Origin: an uncultured Lachnospiraceae bacterium
GTDB lineage: Bacteria; Bacillota; Clostridia; Lachnospirales; Lachnospiraceae
DNA: 48,768 nt
Assembly: GCA_947626365.1 (NCBI GenBank)
Contig: CANQRW010000019.1
Location: 1 to 48,768 of the forward strand
Direction: 5' to 3'
The notes beneath the pieces were generated by a model that saw nothing but the letters and a program-made list of their open reading frames with translations, did not search any database and was not told where the DNA came from. The translations under genes and the position numbers were made by a program. This document shows, one piece after another, positions 25,376 through 33,302 of the stretch (positions within the stretch are counted from its first letter, which is position 1; every line of letters starts with the position of its first letter).

Positions 25376-25406
25376 AAAAAGTCCCCGGTCATCAAAAGAC
25401 CAGGGG
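25376..25406 (-). terminator. Terminator of rpsU
   Basis: On the minus strand CCCCTGGTC pairs with GACCGGGG (one bulged base) around a short loop, followed by ACTTTTTG. It begins 17 bp after the rpsU stop codon. Confidence 0.85.
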
Positions 25407-25423
25407 CTGAAAAAACATATTCA

Positions 25424-25600
25424 TCAATTATACTTTCTTTTTCTTGCAGCTTCAGACTTCTTCTTACGTCTAACGCTGGGCTTCTCGTAATGTTCTCTCT
25501 TTCGAATCTCCTGCTGGATACCGGCCTTAGCGCAGTTTCTCTTGAATCTGCGTAACGCGCTGTCCAGAGATTCATTGTCCTTAACAATTACGTTCGACAT
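25424..25600 (-). CDS. rpsU: 30S ribosomal protein S21
   Basis: A 58-residue basic protein of the small ribosomal subunit, involved in mRNA binding at initiation. The ATG at 25600 gives [20 protein letters not shown], the standard S21 N-terminus, and the chain ends in KRKYN after a basic [13 protein letters not shown] segment. GGGAGG lies upstream at a slightly long distance; the earlier in-frame start at 25609 would add three residues. It has its own strong promoter and terminator, so it is mainly a single-gene transcript ahead of yqfC. Confidence 0.98.
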   Translation of the reverse strand: MSNVIVKDNESLDSALRRFKRNCAKAGIQQEIRKREHYEKPSVRRKKKSEAARKRKYN

Positions 25601-25673
25601 TCCTATCACCTACCTCCCTCCAGTTGTGTATTGTGCAAAGTACAACTGTGTGGGTATTCCTAGCACTAAAATG

Positions 25674-25701
25674 ATTATACCACAAAATCAATTTTCGTCA
25701 A
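25674..25701 (-). promoter_or_regulatory. Sigma-A promoter of rpsU
   Basis: TTGACG (25696-25701) and a perfect TATAAT (25674-25679) with 16 bp between, on the minus strand; the leader to the rpsU ATG is about 65 nt. Confidence 0.85.
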
Positions 25702-25780
25702 TCTTTTTTTCAACATGATAAAAATTATTATTGTTTTTTTTCCAGTACAAAATCGGTCAGCCCGGCCCGGAAAGGGATTA

Positions 25781-26965
25781 TCACAGGCAGGCAAACGCCG
25801 CCTCCAGATCGGAAATCAGGACCTGCGCGTCCTCCAGTCCGCAGTGAAGCCGGATGATATTCCGGCCGCCTCCCAGCACCCCGGCGTTCTCCTGGCTCAG
25901 CCTCAGATAAGGCATAAAGGCCAGGCTCTCAAATCCTCCCCAGGACACGCCGATCTTAAAGATCTGCAAATGCTCCGCCAGCTTCACCGCCTGCTCCGGC
26001 GTACCGTCGATCTCGAAGCTGAGAAGTCCCGTGCTGCCGGTCTGCTGCTTCTCCACAAGGGCTCTCTGGGGATGGGACTTCAGCCCCGGATAATACACCC
26101 TGCGGACCTTTCCGCAATTTTCCAGGTATTCCGCCACCTTAAGGGCCGTCTCCTGATGCGCCGCGACCCTGGTCTCCAGTGTGCGCAGTCCCCGGATCAT
26201 CAGCCACGCCTCGGCAGGACCGACAATGCCTCCCATCAGTTCCCTATGCTGCAGAAGCTTCTGAAACAGGGATTCCTCCCTCGCCGCCAGAATCCCTCCG
26301 ATCACATCGCTGTGTCCGCCGATATATTTGGATGTGGTATGCATGACAATGTCCGCTCCCATATCCAGAGGCTTCTGGTAAATCGGGGTGCAGAACGTAT
26401 TGTCAATGTATACCAGGGCTCCGTGGGCGTGGGCCAGGCGGCACACCGCCTCAATGTCCTGGAGGGAAAATATGACAGAGGAAGGGCTTTCCAGAATGAC
26501 CAGGTCTGTGGCGTCTGTCACGGTCTGCTCAAATTCTTCGATCTCATCGCCCCGGATGAAGTCCGCCGTCACATTCATGTACTCATGGCAGTATCCGGTA
26601 ATGAAATCCTTCAGAGGACCGTAGGCATTGTGGATACACACCACATGGCTTCCCGCCTTTACCGCAGTCAGAACTGCCGTGGCCGCAGCCGCCATCCCGG
26701 AAGCAAAAGCCAGCGCTCCCACGCCGTGTTCCATGGCTGCCAGCTTGTCTTCCAGAATCCGGACTGTAGGGTTCTGGACCCGGCCGTAGCAGTATTTGTG
26801 CTTGTCTCTTCTGTCAAAATCATAATAATCGTCTATGGTCTCAAATACGTTCAGAGAATTCATGAACATCGGAGGCGTAATGGCATTATAGTAATGCTCG
26901 TATTCCTCCCCGTAATGGGCGGCGATCAATCCATCGCTCTCCAGGTATTTTTTCTGATCTGTCAT
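25781..26965 (-). CDS. PLP-dependent Cys/Met metabolism enzyme (cystathionine gamma-synthase / gamma-lyase family)
   Basis: A 394-residue fold-type I aminotransferase-like enzyme. Signature blocks: YGRVQNPTVRILEDKLAAME, the cofactor loop ASGMAAAATAVL, VYIDNTFCTPIYQKPLDMGAD (aspartate that contacts the pyridine nitrogen), the lysine that binds PLP in TTSKYIGGHSD, and the substrate-carboxylate region near SWGGFESL. Members carry out cystathionine synthesis or cleavage, O-acyl-homoserine sulfhydrylation, or methionine gamma-lysis. Which one cannot be decided, and no other sulfur gene lies nearby. The gene lies 33 bp after alaS. Downstream, the 79 bases to the rpsU promoter hold a T-rich stretch but no clear hairpin. 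Confidence 0.9.
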   Translation of the reverse strand: MTDQKKYLESDGLIAAHYGEEYEHYYNAITPPMFMNSLNVFETIDDYYDFDRRDKHKYCYGRVQNPTVRILEDKLAAMEHGVGALAFASGMAAAATAVLTAVKAGSHVVCIHNAYGPLKDFITGYCHEYMNVTADFIRGDEIEEFEQTVTDATDLVILESPSSVIFSLQDIEAVCRLAHAHGALVYIDNTFCTPIYQKPLDMGADIVMHTTSKYIGGHSDVIGGILAAREESLFQKLLQHRELMGGIVGPAEAWLMIRGLRTLETRVAAHQETALKVAEYLENCGKVRRVYYPGLKSHPQRALVEKQQTGSTGLLSFEIDGTPEQAVKLAEHLQIFKIGVSWGGFESLAFMPYLRLSQENAGVLGGGRNIIRLHCGLEDAQVLISDLEAAFACL

Positions 26966-26998
26966 GGCAGTCCCCTTCCAAACGTATCCCCGTAATCC

Positions 26999-29641
26999 CT
27001 ATTTCTGAATCTGCCCGCTCAGAACCTCAGCCGCCTTCGCGAGGGCTTCATCGATTCCTGCCGGATTCCTGCCTCCGGCCTGGGCCATGCCTGGCCGTCC
27101 GCCGCCGCCGCCGCCCACCATGGGCGCGATGGCCTTGATCAGATTGCCTGCGTGAACGCCCATCTTCTGCGCTGCGTCCGTAGCGGTCGCCATCAGATTC
27201 ACCTTGCCGTCCTGGACAGATGCGATGACCACCACGCCGTCTCCCAGCTTATCCTTCATCTGGTCGCCCAGATTCCGAAGGCCGTTCATGTCCACGTCGG
27301 CCACCTTGGTGATCAGGGCCTTGACGCCGCCGATCTCCTTCACCTGGCTCATGACATCGCCTACGGCGCTGTTCGCCAGCCTGCTCTTCAGCTTCTCGTT
27401 CTCCGAATGAAGGGCCTTGATCTCGTCCAGAAGAGACTCGATCTTCCTGGTCAGTTCTGCCGGAGTGGTCTTGGCCGCCTTCACTGCCTGGTGAAGCTCC
27501 TTCTCCACCTCTTTATAATAAGCCATCAGCCCGTCGCCGGTGAGCGCCTCAATCCTGCGGACTCCCGCGGCGATGCCGGTCTCGGACAGAATCTTGAAAT
27601 TAGAAATGACGCCGGTGTTGGACACATGGGTTCCGCCGCACAGCTCGGTGGAGAAATCTCCCATCTTGACCACGCGGACAATCTCGCCGTACTTCTCGCC
27701 AAAGAGAGCCATGGCGCCGGATTTCTTGGCCTCGTCCAGGCTCATCTCCTGGGTCACAACAGGAAGGGCTTCGCGGATCTCCTGATTCACCAGATTCTCC
27801 ACCTTCTTAAGCTCCTCAGCCGTCATGGCGGAGAAATGGGTAAAGTCAAAGCGGAGCCTTCCCGCGTCCACATAGGAGCCGGCCTGCTCTACATGGTCGC
27901 CCAGAACGGTGCGCAGGGCCTTCTGAAGCAGATGGGTGGCGCTGTGGTTCTTGCCCGTAGACAGACGGTTGGCCTCGTCCACCTTCAGAGTCACCGTGTC
28001 GCCAATCTTGAACATGCCGCTGGTCATAACGCCTACATGGCCTACCTTACCGCCCTGAAGATGAATGGTATCCTTCACCTGGAAGGTTCCGGAAGCGTTC
28101 TCGATAACGCCGATGTCCGCCTGCTGGCCGCCCATGGTGCCGTAGAACGGCGTCTCCTCTACAATAATGGTTCCGTTCTCCCCGTCGGTCAGAGCCTCCA
28201 CCAGCTCGTCCTCCGTGGTCAGAACCGTAATCTTCGAATCATAGACCAGATGGTCGTATCCCACGAACTTCGTCGTGATTTCAGCGGGAATGGACTGGTA
28301 TACGGTCACGTCCGCTCCCATGTAGTTGGTAGTCTTGCGGGCCGCCCGGGCTTTCTCACGCTGCTCCTTCATGGCGGCGGCGAAGCCTTCCTCATCCACC
28401 TTGAAATTCTTCTCCTCCAGAATCTCAAGGGTCAGATCCAAGGGGAAGCCGTAGGTATCGTACAGCTTGAAGGCGTCGGCGCCGGACAGCGTGGCGCTGC
28501 CTTCCGCTACCATCTTCTGTTCCATCTCGCCCAGAATGGCAAGCCCCTGGTCGATGGTCTTATTGAATTTCTCTTCCTCCTCAGCCAGAACCTTCAGGAT
28601 CATCACCTGCTTCTCTTCCAGCTCCGGATAGCCATCCTTAGAAAGAGCGATGACGGTCTTGGCCAGCTCCGCCATGAAGCGGCCCTCTATGCCCAGGATC
28701 CTGCCGTGGCGGGCCGCCCGTCTCAGAAGACGGCGAAGCACATAGCCCCGGCCCTCGTTGCTCGGCATGATGCCGTCGGAAATCATAAAGGTGCAGGACT
28801 TCACATGATCCGCAATGATCCGCAGAGACACGTCTTTCTTTTCATCAGCCAGATATTCCGTATGGGCCATCTGGCATACCTCGTCCAGCAGGGCCTTGTT
28901 GGTATCTACAGTAAACAGGGAGTCCACATCCTGGACCACCACGGCCAGGCGCTCCAGGCCCATGCCGGTATCGATGTTTTTCTGCTTCAGCTCCGTGTAA
29001 TTACCGTGGCCGTCGTTGTCAAACTGGGTGAACACATTGTTCCACACCTCGATGTAGCGGTCGCAGTCGCAGCCCACGGTGCAGGTAGGCTTGCCGCAGC
29101 CGTATTTCTCGCCACGGTCGTAGTAGATCTCGGAGCAGGGGCCGCAGGGGCCTGCTCCATGCTCCCAGAAGTTGTCCTCCTTGCCGAAACGGAAAATCTT
29201 CTCTTTAGGGATACCGATCTTTTTATTCCAGATATCGTAAGCCTCGTCGTCATCCATATAGACAGACGGATACAGCCGGTCCGGATCCAGTCCCACAACC
29301 TCCGTCAAAAACTCCCAGGACCAGGCGATGGCCTCATTCTTAAAATAATCTCCAAAAGAAAAATTGCCCAGCATCTCAAAAAAAGTGCCGTGGCGGGCAG
29401 TCTTTCCGATATTCTCAATGTCGCCGGTACGGATGCACTTCTGACATGTAGTCACCCTCCTGCGGGGCGGAATCTCCTGACCGGTAAAATAGGGCTTCAA
29501 AGGAGCCATGCCGGAGTTGATCAGCAGCAGGCTGTTATCATTATGGGGAACCAGGGAAAAACTTTTCATGGCCAGGTGCCCCTTGCTCTCAAAAAACTCC
29601 AGAAACATTCTTCTCAGTTCATTTACGCCGTACTTCTGCAA
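26999..29641 (-). CDS. alaS: Alanine--tRNA ligase
   Basis: Charges tRNA-Ala. I place the start at TTG 29641 (880 residues), not at the earlier in-frame TTG 29656: GGAGG lies 8 bases before 29641, and the protein then opens QKYGVNELRRMFLEFF right after the initiator, exactly the usual AlaRS N-terminus. Domains: class II catalytic core (HNDNSLLLINSGMAPLKPYF, FEMLGNFSFGDYFK), tRNA-recognition domain, editing domain with zinc ligands in SATHLLQKAL and in the LCGGTHV segment, a coiled coil, and a glycine-rich C-Ala domain (MVGGGGGGRPGMAQAGG). It follows a 44-residue ORF 17 bp away, probably in one transcript. No T-box is visible upstream. Confidence 0.98.
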   Translation of the reverse strand: MQKYGVNELRRMFLEFFESKGHLAMKSFSLVPHNDNSLLLINSGMAPLKPYFTGQEIPPRRRVTTCQKCIRTGDIENIGKTARHGTFFEMLGNFSFGDYFKNEAIAWSWEFLTEVVGLDPDRLYPSVYMDDDEAYDIWNKKIGIPKEKIFRFGKEDNFWEHGAGPCGPCSEIYYDRGEKYGCGKPTCTVGCDCDRYIEVWNNVFTQFDNDGHGNYTELKQKNIDTGMGLERLAVVVQDVDSLFTVDTNKALLDEVCQMAHTEYLADEKKDVSLRIIADHVKSCTFMISDGIMPSNEGRGYVLRRLLRRAARHGRILGIEGRFMAELAKTVIALSKDGYPELEEKQVMILKVLAEEEEKFNKTIDQGLAILGEMEQKMVAEGSATLSGADAFKLYDTYGFPLDLTLEILEEKNFKVDEEGFAAAMKEQREKARAARKTTNYMGADVTVYQSIPAEITTKFVGYDHLVYDSKITVLTTEDELVEALTDGENGTIIVEETPFYGTMGGQQADIGVIENASGTFQVKDTIHLQGGKVGHVGVMTSGMFKIGDTVTLKVDEANRLSTGKNHSATHLLQKALRTVLGDHVEQAGSYVDAGRLRFDFTHFSAMTAEELKKVENLVNQEIREALPVVTQEMSLDEAKKSGAMALFGEKYGEIVRVVKMGDFSTELCGGTHVSNTGVISNFKILSETGIAAGVRRIEALTGDGLMAYYKEVEKELHQAVKAAKTTPAELTRKIESLLDEIKALHSENEKLKSRLANSAVGDVMSQVKEIGGVKALITKVADVDMNGLRNLGDQMKDKLGDGVVVIASVQDGKVNLMATATDAAQKMGVHAGNLIKAIAPMVGGGGGGRPGMAQAGGRNPAGIDEALAKAAEVLSGQIQK

Positions 29642-29658
29642 TGTCTTGTCCTCCAAAA

Positions 29659-29793
29659 CTATTGATTCTTTTTCTTTTTGGCGTCATTGCGGTCCCGCAG
29701 CTTCTTGCCTCCCATGATTCCCGCAAAAGCAACCGCAGCAAAAAAAACGACGGTGAGAAGATTCGACAGTAAGCTTCCAAAAATAGCGGACAT
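29659..29793 (-). CDS. 44-residue single-pass membrane protein before alaS
   Basis: A small gene: ATG at 29793, TAG at 29659-29661, with a near-perfect ribosome site AAGGAGG 8 bases upstream. The product begins MSAIFGSLLSNLLTVVFFAA, contains one hydrophobic helix (about residues 4-28) and ends in a highly basic tail (GKKLRDRND, then KKKKNQ). By the positive-inside rule the tail should face the cytoplasm. The function is unknown. It is the first gene after a plausible promoter and lies 17 bp before alaS; the alaS ribosome site lies just after its stop, so it may affect alaS translation. I do not recognise a family. Confidence 0.8.
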   Translation of the reverse strand: MSAIFGSLLSNLLTVVFFAAVAFAGIMGGKKLRDRNDAKKKKNQ

Positions 29794-29832
29794 TCGCAAT
29801 TCCTCCTTGTAGTTCAAACTTTATCATTCCCT

Positions 29833-29861
29833 ATCCTATCACAACAGCCTTCATTAATCAA
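29833..29861 (-). promoter_or_regulatory. Probable sigma-A promoter of the 44-residue ORF and alaS
   Basis: TTGATT (29856-29861) and TAGGAT (29833-29838) with 17 bp spacing on the minus strand, in the 82-bp gap after the LprI-domain gene. Confidence 0.6.
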
Positions 29862-29875
29862 GATATCTTTTTCGT

Positions 29876-30943
29876 TCATTCCATCAGTACATTCTCATAG
29901 AGAGAGACCAGCTTATAGGCTCTGTCCCGTGTGGACGACGCCATGGATAAGGTGTACTCCACACTCTCCTGAGAGCCTCCCGCGGAACTTTTAGCGGCCT
30001 CTACGGCTGCCGCATCCCTGCTCTTCAGCCACTCCCTCTGGTCGGACACCAGCGTCTCCGACTGCTCATCTCCCAGGCGGCTGAGAAGTTCATTGTAGAT
30101 AACGCTCAGTTCGCTGTCCCACAGCCGCAGTTCATCAGAGGCCTGGGTCTTCGTCACTCCGGTATTTGCGCTGTTTCTGGCTTCTGCCGTATCCCCGCCG
30201 CCTCTTGTCCTGTTGATCCTGGCATCCAGTTCCTGGAGCCGCTGCCTGTAGGGGTTGACTCCGGCAGAAGCTTCCTGCTTTCCCGACAGCAGCTGCGGCT
30301 CCTTCGCTGCTTCATCCTCTGTCTTCGGAGCTGCCGTCTCCAGGGGCGAGATCGCAACGGTAGTCTCCGGCACGGTCTCCATGCCGGCAGCTGCCTCCGC
30401 GTTCCGCCGAGCCTGTTTAGATTCCTCTTCCGCACCTGCTATTGCCGAATCGGCGGCTTCCGGTCCGGCTCCCTCAGGGGCTCCCGCTCCGGCTGCCTGG
30501 ACAGACTTTTCCGCTGCATCCATTCTTCCGGCTGCCTGGGCAGACTTTTCTGTCACAGCCATTCCTCCGCCCGCTCCGGCCGCTTTCTCCGCCGCAGCCA
30601 TCCTTCCGCCCGCAGCGGCTTCGCCCTCTTCCGCCATCGCCGCGTCGGGTTCTTCCCCGTCTTCTTCCGCCGGAACATCTTCCGCGGCTGAAGCCGGGCC
30701 TCCTCCGTCTGTCACGGCGGAAACCGGCATCTCTTCTTCCACGGCGGAATCCGCTTCCATCTCCGGAAGCTCATCCGCAGCCTCCGGATCCGCTTCCATC
30801 TCTTCCTCCGTCATGGCGGCCGCGGCCCCGGCGCCTGAGCCGGCGCTGTTTCCTGTTCCCAGAAAATGATTCGTGCAGAATGTAACGCCGGCTCCGACCA
30901 GAACGATCAAAGCCAATACATACAGGATCCTACGCTCTCTCAT
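29876..30943 (-). CDS. Membrane-anchored protein with Ala/Glu-rich repeats and a C-terminal LprI-like (DUF1311) domain
   Basis: A 355-residue protein. Residues 7-27 form one membrane segment (ILYVLALIVLVGAGVTF); the rest should lie outside the cell membrane. Residues about 35-215 are low-complexity, rich in Ala, Glu and Gly, with a roughly 13-residue repeat (forms of AAGRMDAAEKSVQ) three times. The last 100 residues, LRLWDSELSVIYNELLSRLG, then SDQREWLKSRDAA, match the pattern of LprI/DUF1311 domains, named for a lysozyme-inhibitor protein in mycobacteria. A spacer holding a small domain away from the membrane is the likely architecture; the role is unknown. Gap 30944-31080 upstream separates it from rnhA. 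Confidence 0.75.
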   Translation of the reverse strand: MRERRILYVLALIVLVGAGVTFCTNHFLGTGNSAGSGAGAAAAMTEEEMEADPEAADELPEMEADSAVEEEMPVSAVTDGGGPASAAEDVPAEEDGEEPDAAMAEEGEAAAGGRMAAAEKAAGAGGGMAVTEKSAQAAGRMDAAEKSVQAAGAGAPEGAGPEAADSAIAGAEEESKQARRNAEAAAGMETVPETTVAISPLETAAPKTEDEAAKEPQLLSGKQEASAGVNPYRQRLQELDARINRTRGGGDTAEARNSANTGVTKTQASDELRLWDSELSVIYNELLSRLGDEQSETLVSDQREWLKSRDAAAVEAAKSSAGGSQESVEYTLSMASSTRDRAYKLVSLYENVLME

Positions 30944-30970
30944 TCAATACCCCTCATAACACATTATCAT

Positions 30971-30994
30971 GGGGTCAGATGCGCAGCTGACCCC
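30971..30994. other. Perfect hairpin downstream of rnhA
   Basis: GGGGTCAG (30971-30978) pairs with CTGACCCC (30987-30994) around an 8-nt loop, in the 137-bp gap after rnhA. Neither strand has a proper T-tract next to it, so I do not call it an intrinsic terminator. Nothing else is visible in the gap. Confidence 0.7.
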
Positions 30995-31080
30995 AACATC
31001 TTTATCTTTTCTTAACATATCATAAACGGGATTGAAATGGAATAGCCATTCATAATTAGTAATATTTTGTAAGATTTTCT

Positions 31081-31572
31081 TCAAACAATCGCTTCTTCCA
31101 CGCCCTCGTCAATCAGCAGATTGTCTCCGTCGGCCGCTGATGTGGCCAGCTTGTCGCACCTTTCATTCTGGGGGTGTCCGGCATGTCCCCTGACCCAGAT
31201 GAACTCCACCTCATGGCAGCGCATAACGTCAAGAAGCCTTTCCCACAGATCGATATTTTTTACCGGGCCGCTTTTTCCGCGCCTCCAGTTGTTCCGGACC
31301 CAGTTGTCGATCCATTTCTGGTTAAAGGCATCGGTGAGATATCTGGAATCCGAATACAATTCCACCTGGCAGGGACGGTTCAGGGCTTCCAGCCCCGCAA
31401 TTGCCGCCATCAGCTCCATCCGGTTGTTGGTGGTCCGCACGTATCCGGCGGAAATGGTCTTCTCATGGAGGATTCCATGCTTGTCCACATACTGAAGCAC
31501 CACACCGTAGCCGCCGGGCCCGTCCGGATTGCCTCTGGCGGCCCCGTCCGTGTAAATCTGTACCTTTCCCAT
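31081..31572 (-). CDS. rnhA: Ribonuclease HI
   Basis: A 163-residue enzyme that degrades the RNA strand of RNA-DNA hybrids. All four acidic catalytic positions are visible: Asp8 in IYTDGAARGNP, Glu in NNRMELMAAI near 52, Asp in LYSDSRYL near 74, and the last Asp in NERCDKLA near 139, with the conserved His in VRGHAGHPQNE. The basic segment (WVRNNWRRGKSG) is the substrate-binding handle of the E. coli type. The chain is a little longer than usual at its C-terminus. It starts 9 bp after the beta-CASP nuclease gene, so the two RNA-cleaving enzymes are co-expressed. Confidence 0.96.
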   Translation of the reverse strand: MGKVQIYTDGAARGNPDGPGGYGVVLQYVDKHGILHEKTISAGYVRTTNNRMELMAAIAGLEALNRPCQVELYSDSRYLTDAFNQKWIDNWVRNNWRRGKSGPVKNIDLWERLLDVMRCHEVEFIWVRGHAGHPQNERCDKLATSAADGDNLLIDEGVEEAIV

Positions 31573-31581
31573 AAGTTCCTC

Positions 31582-33201
31582 CTACCTGTCCCATTTGTCG
31601 CAGAGAGACTGAATCTGATCCGCGAATCTTGCCAGGTCCTTGTTGGCCCCTCCTTCGTTTCTCTGGATAACCTGCATAAGCCTCTGGCCCGCGGCCACCA
31701 GGCGGGCAAAGATCGTATCGGCCCTTCTCTGAGCCGCTTTCTTCTTCTCTACCGGCACGCCCTCTGTCTGAACAAGCCATCTTCCCTCCGCCAGATCATA
31801 GACCGAGCCGGAGAACGGCGCCGCCGCCGTAAGCTTCTCCTGATGATTCAGAATATCTGTAAACAGGTCGCAGACCTTATCGTCCCCGTGGACCACAAAC
31901 ACCTGATCCGGCTTCTTCTCAAAGGCCCGGATCCAGGTCAGAAGCCCGGTCCGGTCCGCATGCCCGCTCAGGCCCGGAAGTTCTTCGATCCTGGCCTCCA
32001 CGTCGATGGTCTCACCGAATATTTTCACGGAGACGGCCCCCTCGATCAGGCTTCTGCCCAGAGTGGCCGCAGCCTGATAACCGGCAAAGACCACGCAGCA
32101 TTCCGGCCGCCACAGATTATGCTTCAGATGGTGGCGGATCCGGCCGGCGTCGCACATGCCTGCGGCAGAGATGATCACCTTGGGCTTCATATCGAAATTG
32201 ATAGCCTTGGACTCCTCGCTGGTGACGGAAAGCTTAAGGCCCGGAAACTCGATGGGATTGATCCCTTGTTCCACCAGTTCTCTGGTCTCGTCGTCATAGC
32301 AGCGCAGGAGATTTTCCTTAAAGACATGGGTAGCCTCAATGGCCAGGGGACTGTCCACATATACCTCAAAATCATCGTGCCCCTGAATCATATGTTCTGC
32401 CTTGATATGGCGGAAGAAATACAGAAGCTCCTGGGTTCGTCCCACGGCAAAAGCCGGGATCACTACATTGCCGCCTTTGTCCAGAGTCTCCTGGACAATC
32501 CCGGCCAGCCTCGCGATATGCTCTTCCGTGGTCTGATTGCCCGGCTCCGCCATATGCTCCCGGTCGCCGTAGGTACACTCCATGACCACATAATCCGCCT
32601 CTTTGATATACTGGGGATTGCGGATCAGCGGCTTGTTCTGATTGCCGATATCGCCGGAGAACACGATCTTTTTCTCGACTCCGTTCTCACGGCACCATAC
32701 CTCTATGGAGGCAGAGCCCAGCAGATGGCCGGCGTCCGTAAACCGGATCGTAATATCATCGCTAAGCTCCACGATCTCGTCATACTCATGCACATGCAGA
32801 TGTTCCAGAACTCCCTGAGCGTCGTCCACGGTATACAGAGGTTCCACCTCCGCCCTGCCGGCCCTTCTCGCCTTCCGGTTCTTCCACTCCGCCTCCATCT
32901 CCTGAATGTGGGCGGAATCACGAAGCATAATGCCGCACAGGTCTCCGGTGGCCACTGTGGTCACCAGCTTCCCCCGGAACCCTCTGGCGTAGATCAGCGG
33001 CAGATATCCCGCATGGTCGATGTGGGCGTGGGTCAGAAGCACATAGTCGATCTGGGCGTAGCTGACCGGCAGCTCCATATTCTCATAGACATTGACTCCC
33101 TGCTCCATACCGCAGTCCACCAAAAGCTTTGTGCCGCCGCATTCCAGATAATGACAGCTTCCCGTCACTTCATGATCGGCGCCGATAAAAGTAAGTTTCA
33201 T
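31582..33201 (-). CDS. Beta-CASP metallo-beta-lactamase ribonuclease
   Basis: A 539-residue cytoplasmic nuclease of the CPSF/beta-CASP group. Metal-binding motif LTHAHIDHAGYLP near 55-67 and SGDIGNQNKP follow an N-terminal strand (LTFIGADHEVTGSCHY). The beta-CASP part has VMECTYGDREH (motif 4/A), VIISAAGMCDAGRIRHHL (motif B) and FVVHGDDKV (motif C). The C-terminal 60 residues form a basic helix. Such proteins process RNA with an endo- or 5'-exo-activity; the specific target is unknown. It is more like the YSH1-type bacterial group than like RNase J, which is longer in its C-terminal domain. rnhA follows 9 bp later. Confidence 0.92.
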   Translation of the reverse strand: MKLTFIGADHEVTGSCHYLECGGTKLLVDCGMEQGVNVYENMELPVSYAQIDYVLLTHAHIDHAGYLPLIYARGFRGKLVTTVATGDLCGIMLRDSAHIQEMEAEWKNRKARRAGRAEVEPLYTVDDAQGVLEHLHVHEYDEIVELSDDITIRFTDAGHLLGSASIEVWCRENGVEKKIVFSGDIGNQNKPLIRNPQYIKEADYVVMECTYGDREHMAEPGNQTTEEHIARLAGIVQETLDKGGNVVIPAFAVGRTQELLYFFRHIKAEHMIQGHDDFEVYVDSPLAIEATHVFKENLLRCYDDETRELVEQGINPIEFPGLKLSVTSEESKAINFDMKPKVIISAAGMCDAGRIRHHLKHNLWRPECCVVFAGYQAAATLGRSLIEGAVSVKIFGETIDVEARIEELPGLSGHADRTGLLTWIRAFEKKPDQVFVVHGDDKVCDLFTDILNHQEKLTAAAPFSGSVYDLAEGRWLVQTEGVPVEKKKAAQRRADTIFARLVAAGQRLMQVIQRNEGGANKDLARFADQIQSLCDKWDR

Positions 33202-33222
33202 GAGGATCCCTCTCTTTCCTGT

Positions 33223-33295
33223 ATGTCAGATTCCGGACCCGGCAAGCGGTTCAGCCTGGGCCCGGGCACAGTTCTGTCTGATATGTACAAGTATA
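33223..33295 (-). promoter_or_regulatory. Possible extended -10 promoter and structured leader of the beta-CASP gene
   Basis: On the minus strand TGGTATACT (-10 TATACT, 33290-33295, with a TG extension) has no good -35. Just downstream ATATCAGA (33277-33284) pairs with TCTGACAT (33223-33230), enclosing CCCGG/CCGGG, which forms a leader stem ending near the ribosome site. There is no T-tract. A weak call from pattern only. Confidence 0.4.
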
Positions 33296-33302
33296 CCATA
33301 TC

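Noticed and set aside
25213-25423. Possible small genes in both strands of the rpsU-yqfC gap
   Set aside because: The predicted peptides come from translated hairpin repeats; the same translated text recurs in the livJ-livH gap.
27152-29665. Plus-strand open frame of 837 codons opposite alaS
   Set aside because: A shadow of alaS: low-complexity His/Leu-rich translation, no ribosome site and no domain. The minus-strand AlaRS is certain.
30971-30994. Hairpin after rnhA as an intrinsic terminator
   Set aside because: The stem is perfect but there is no T-tract on the minus strand, so only a hairpin is reported.
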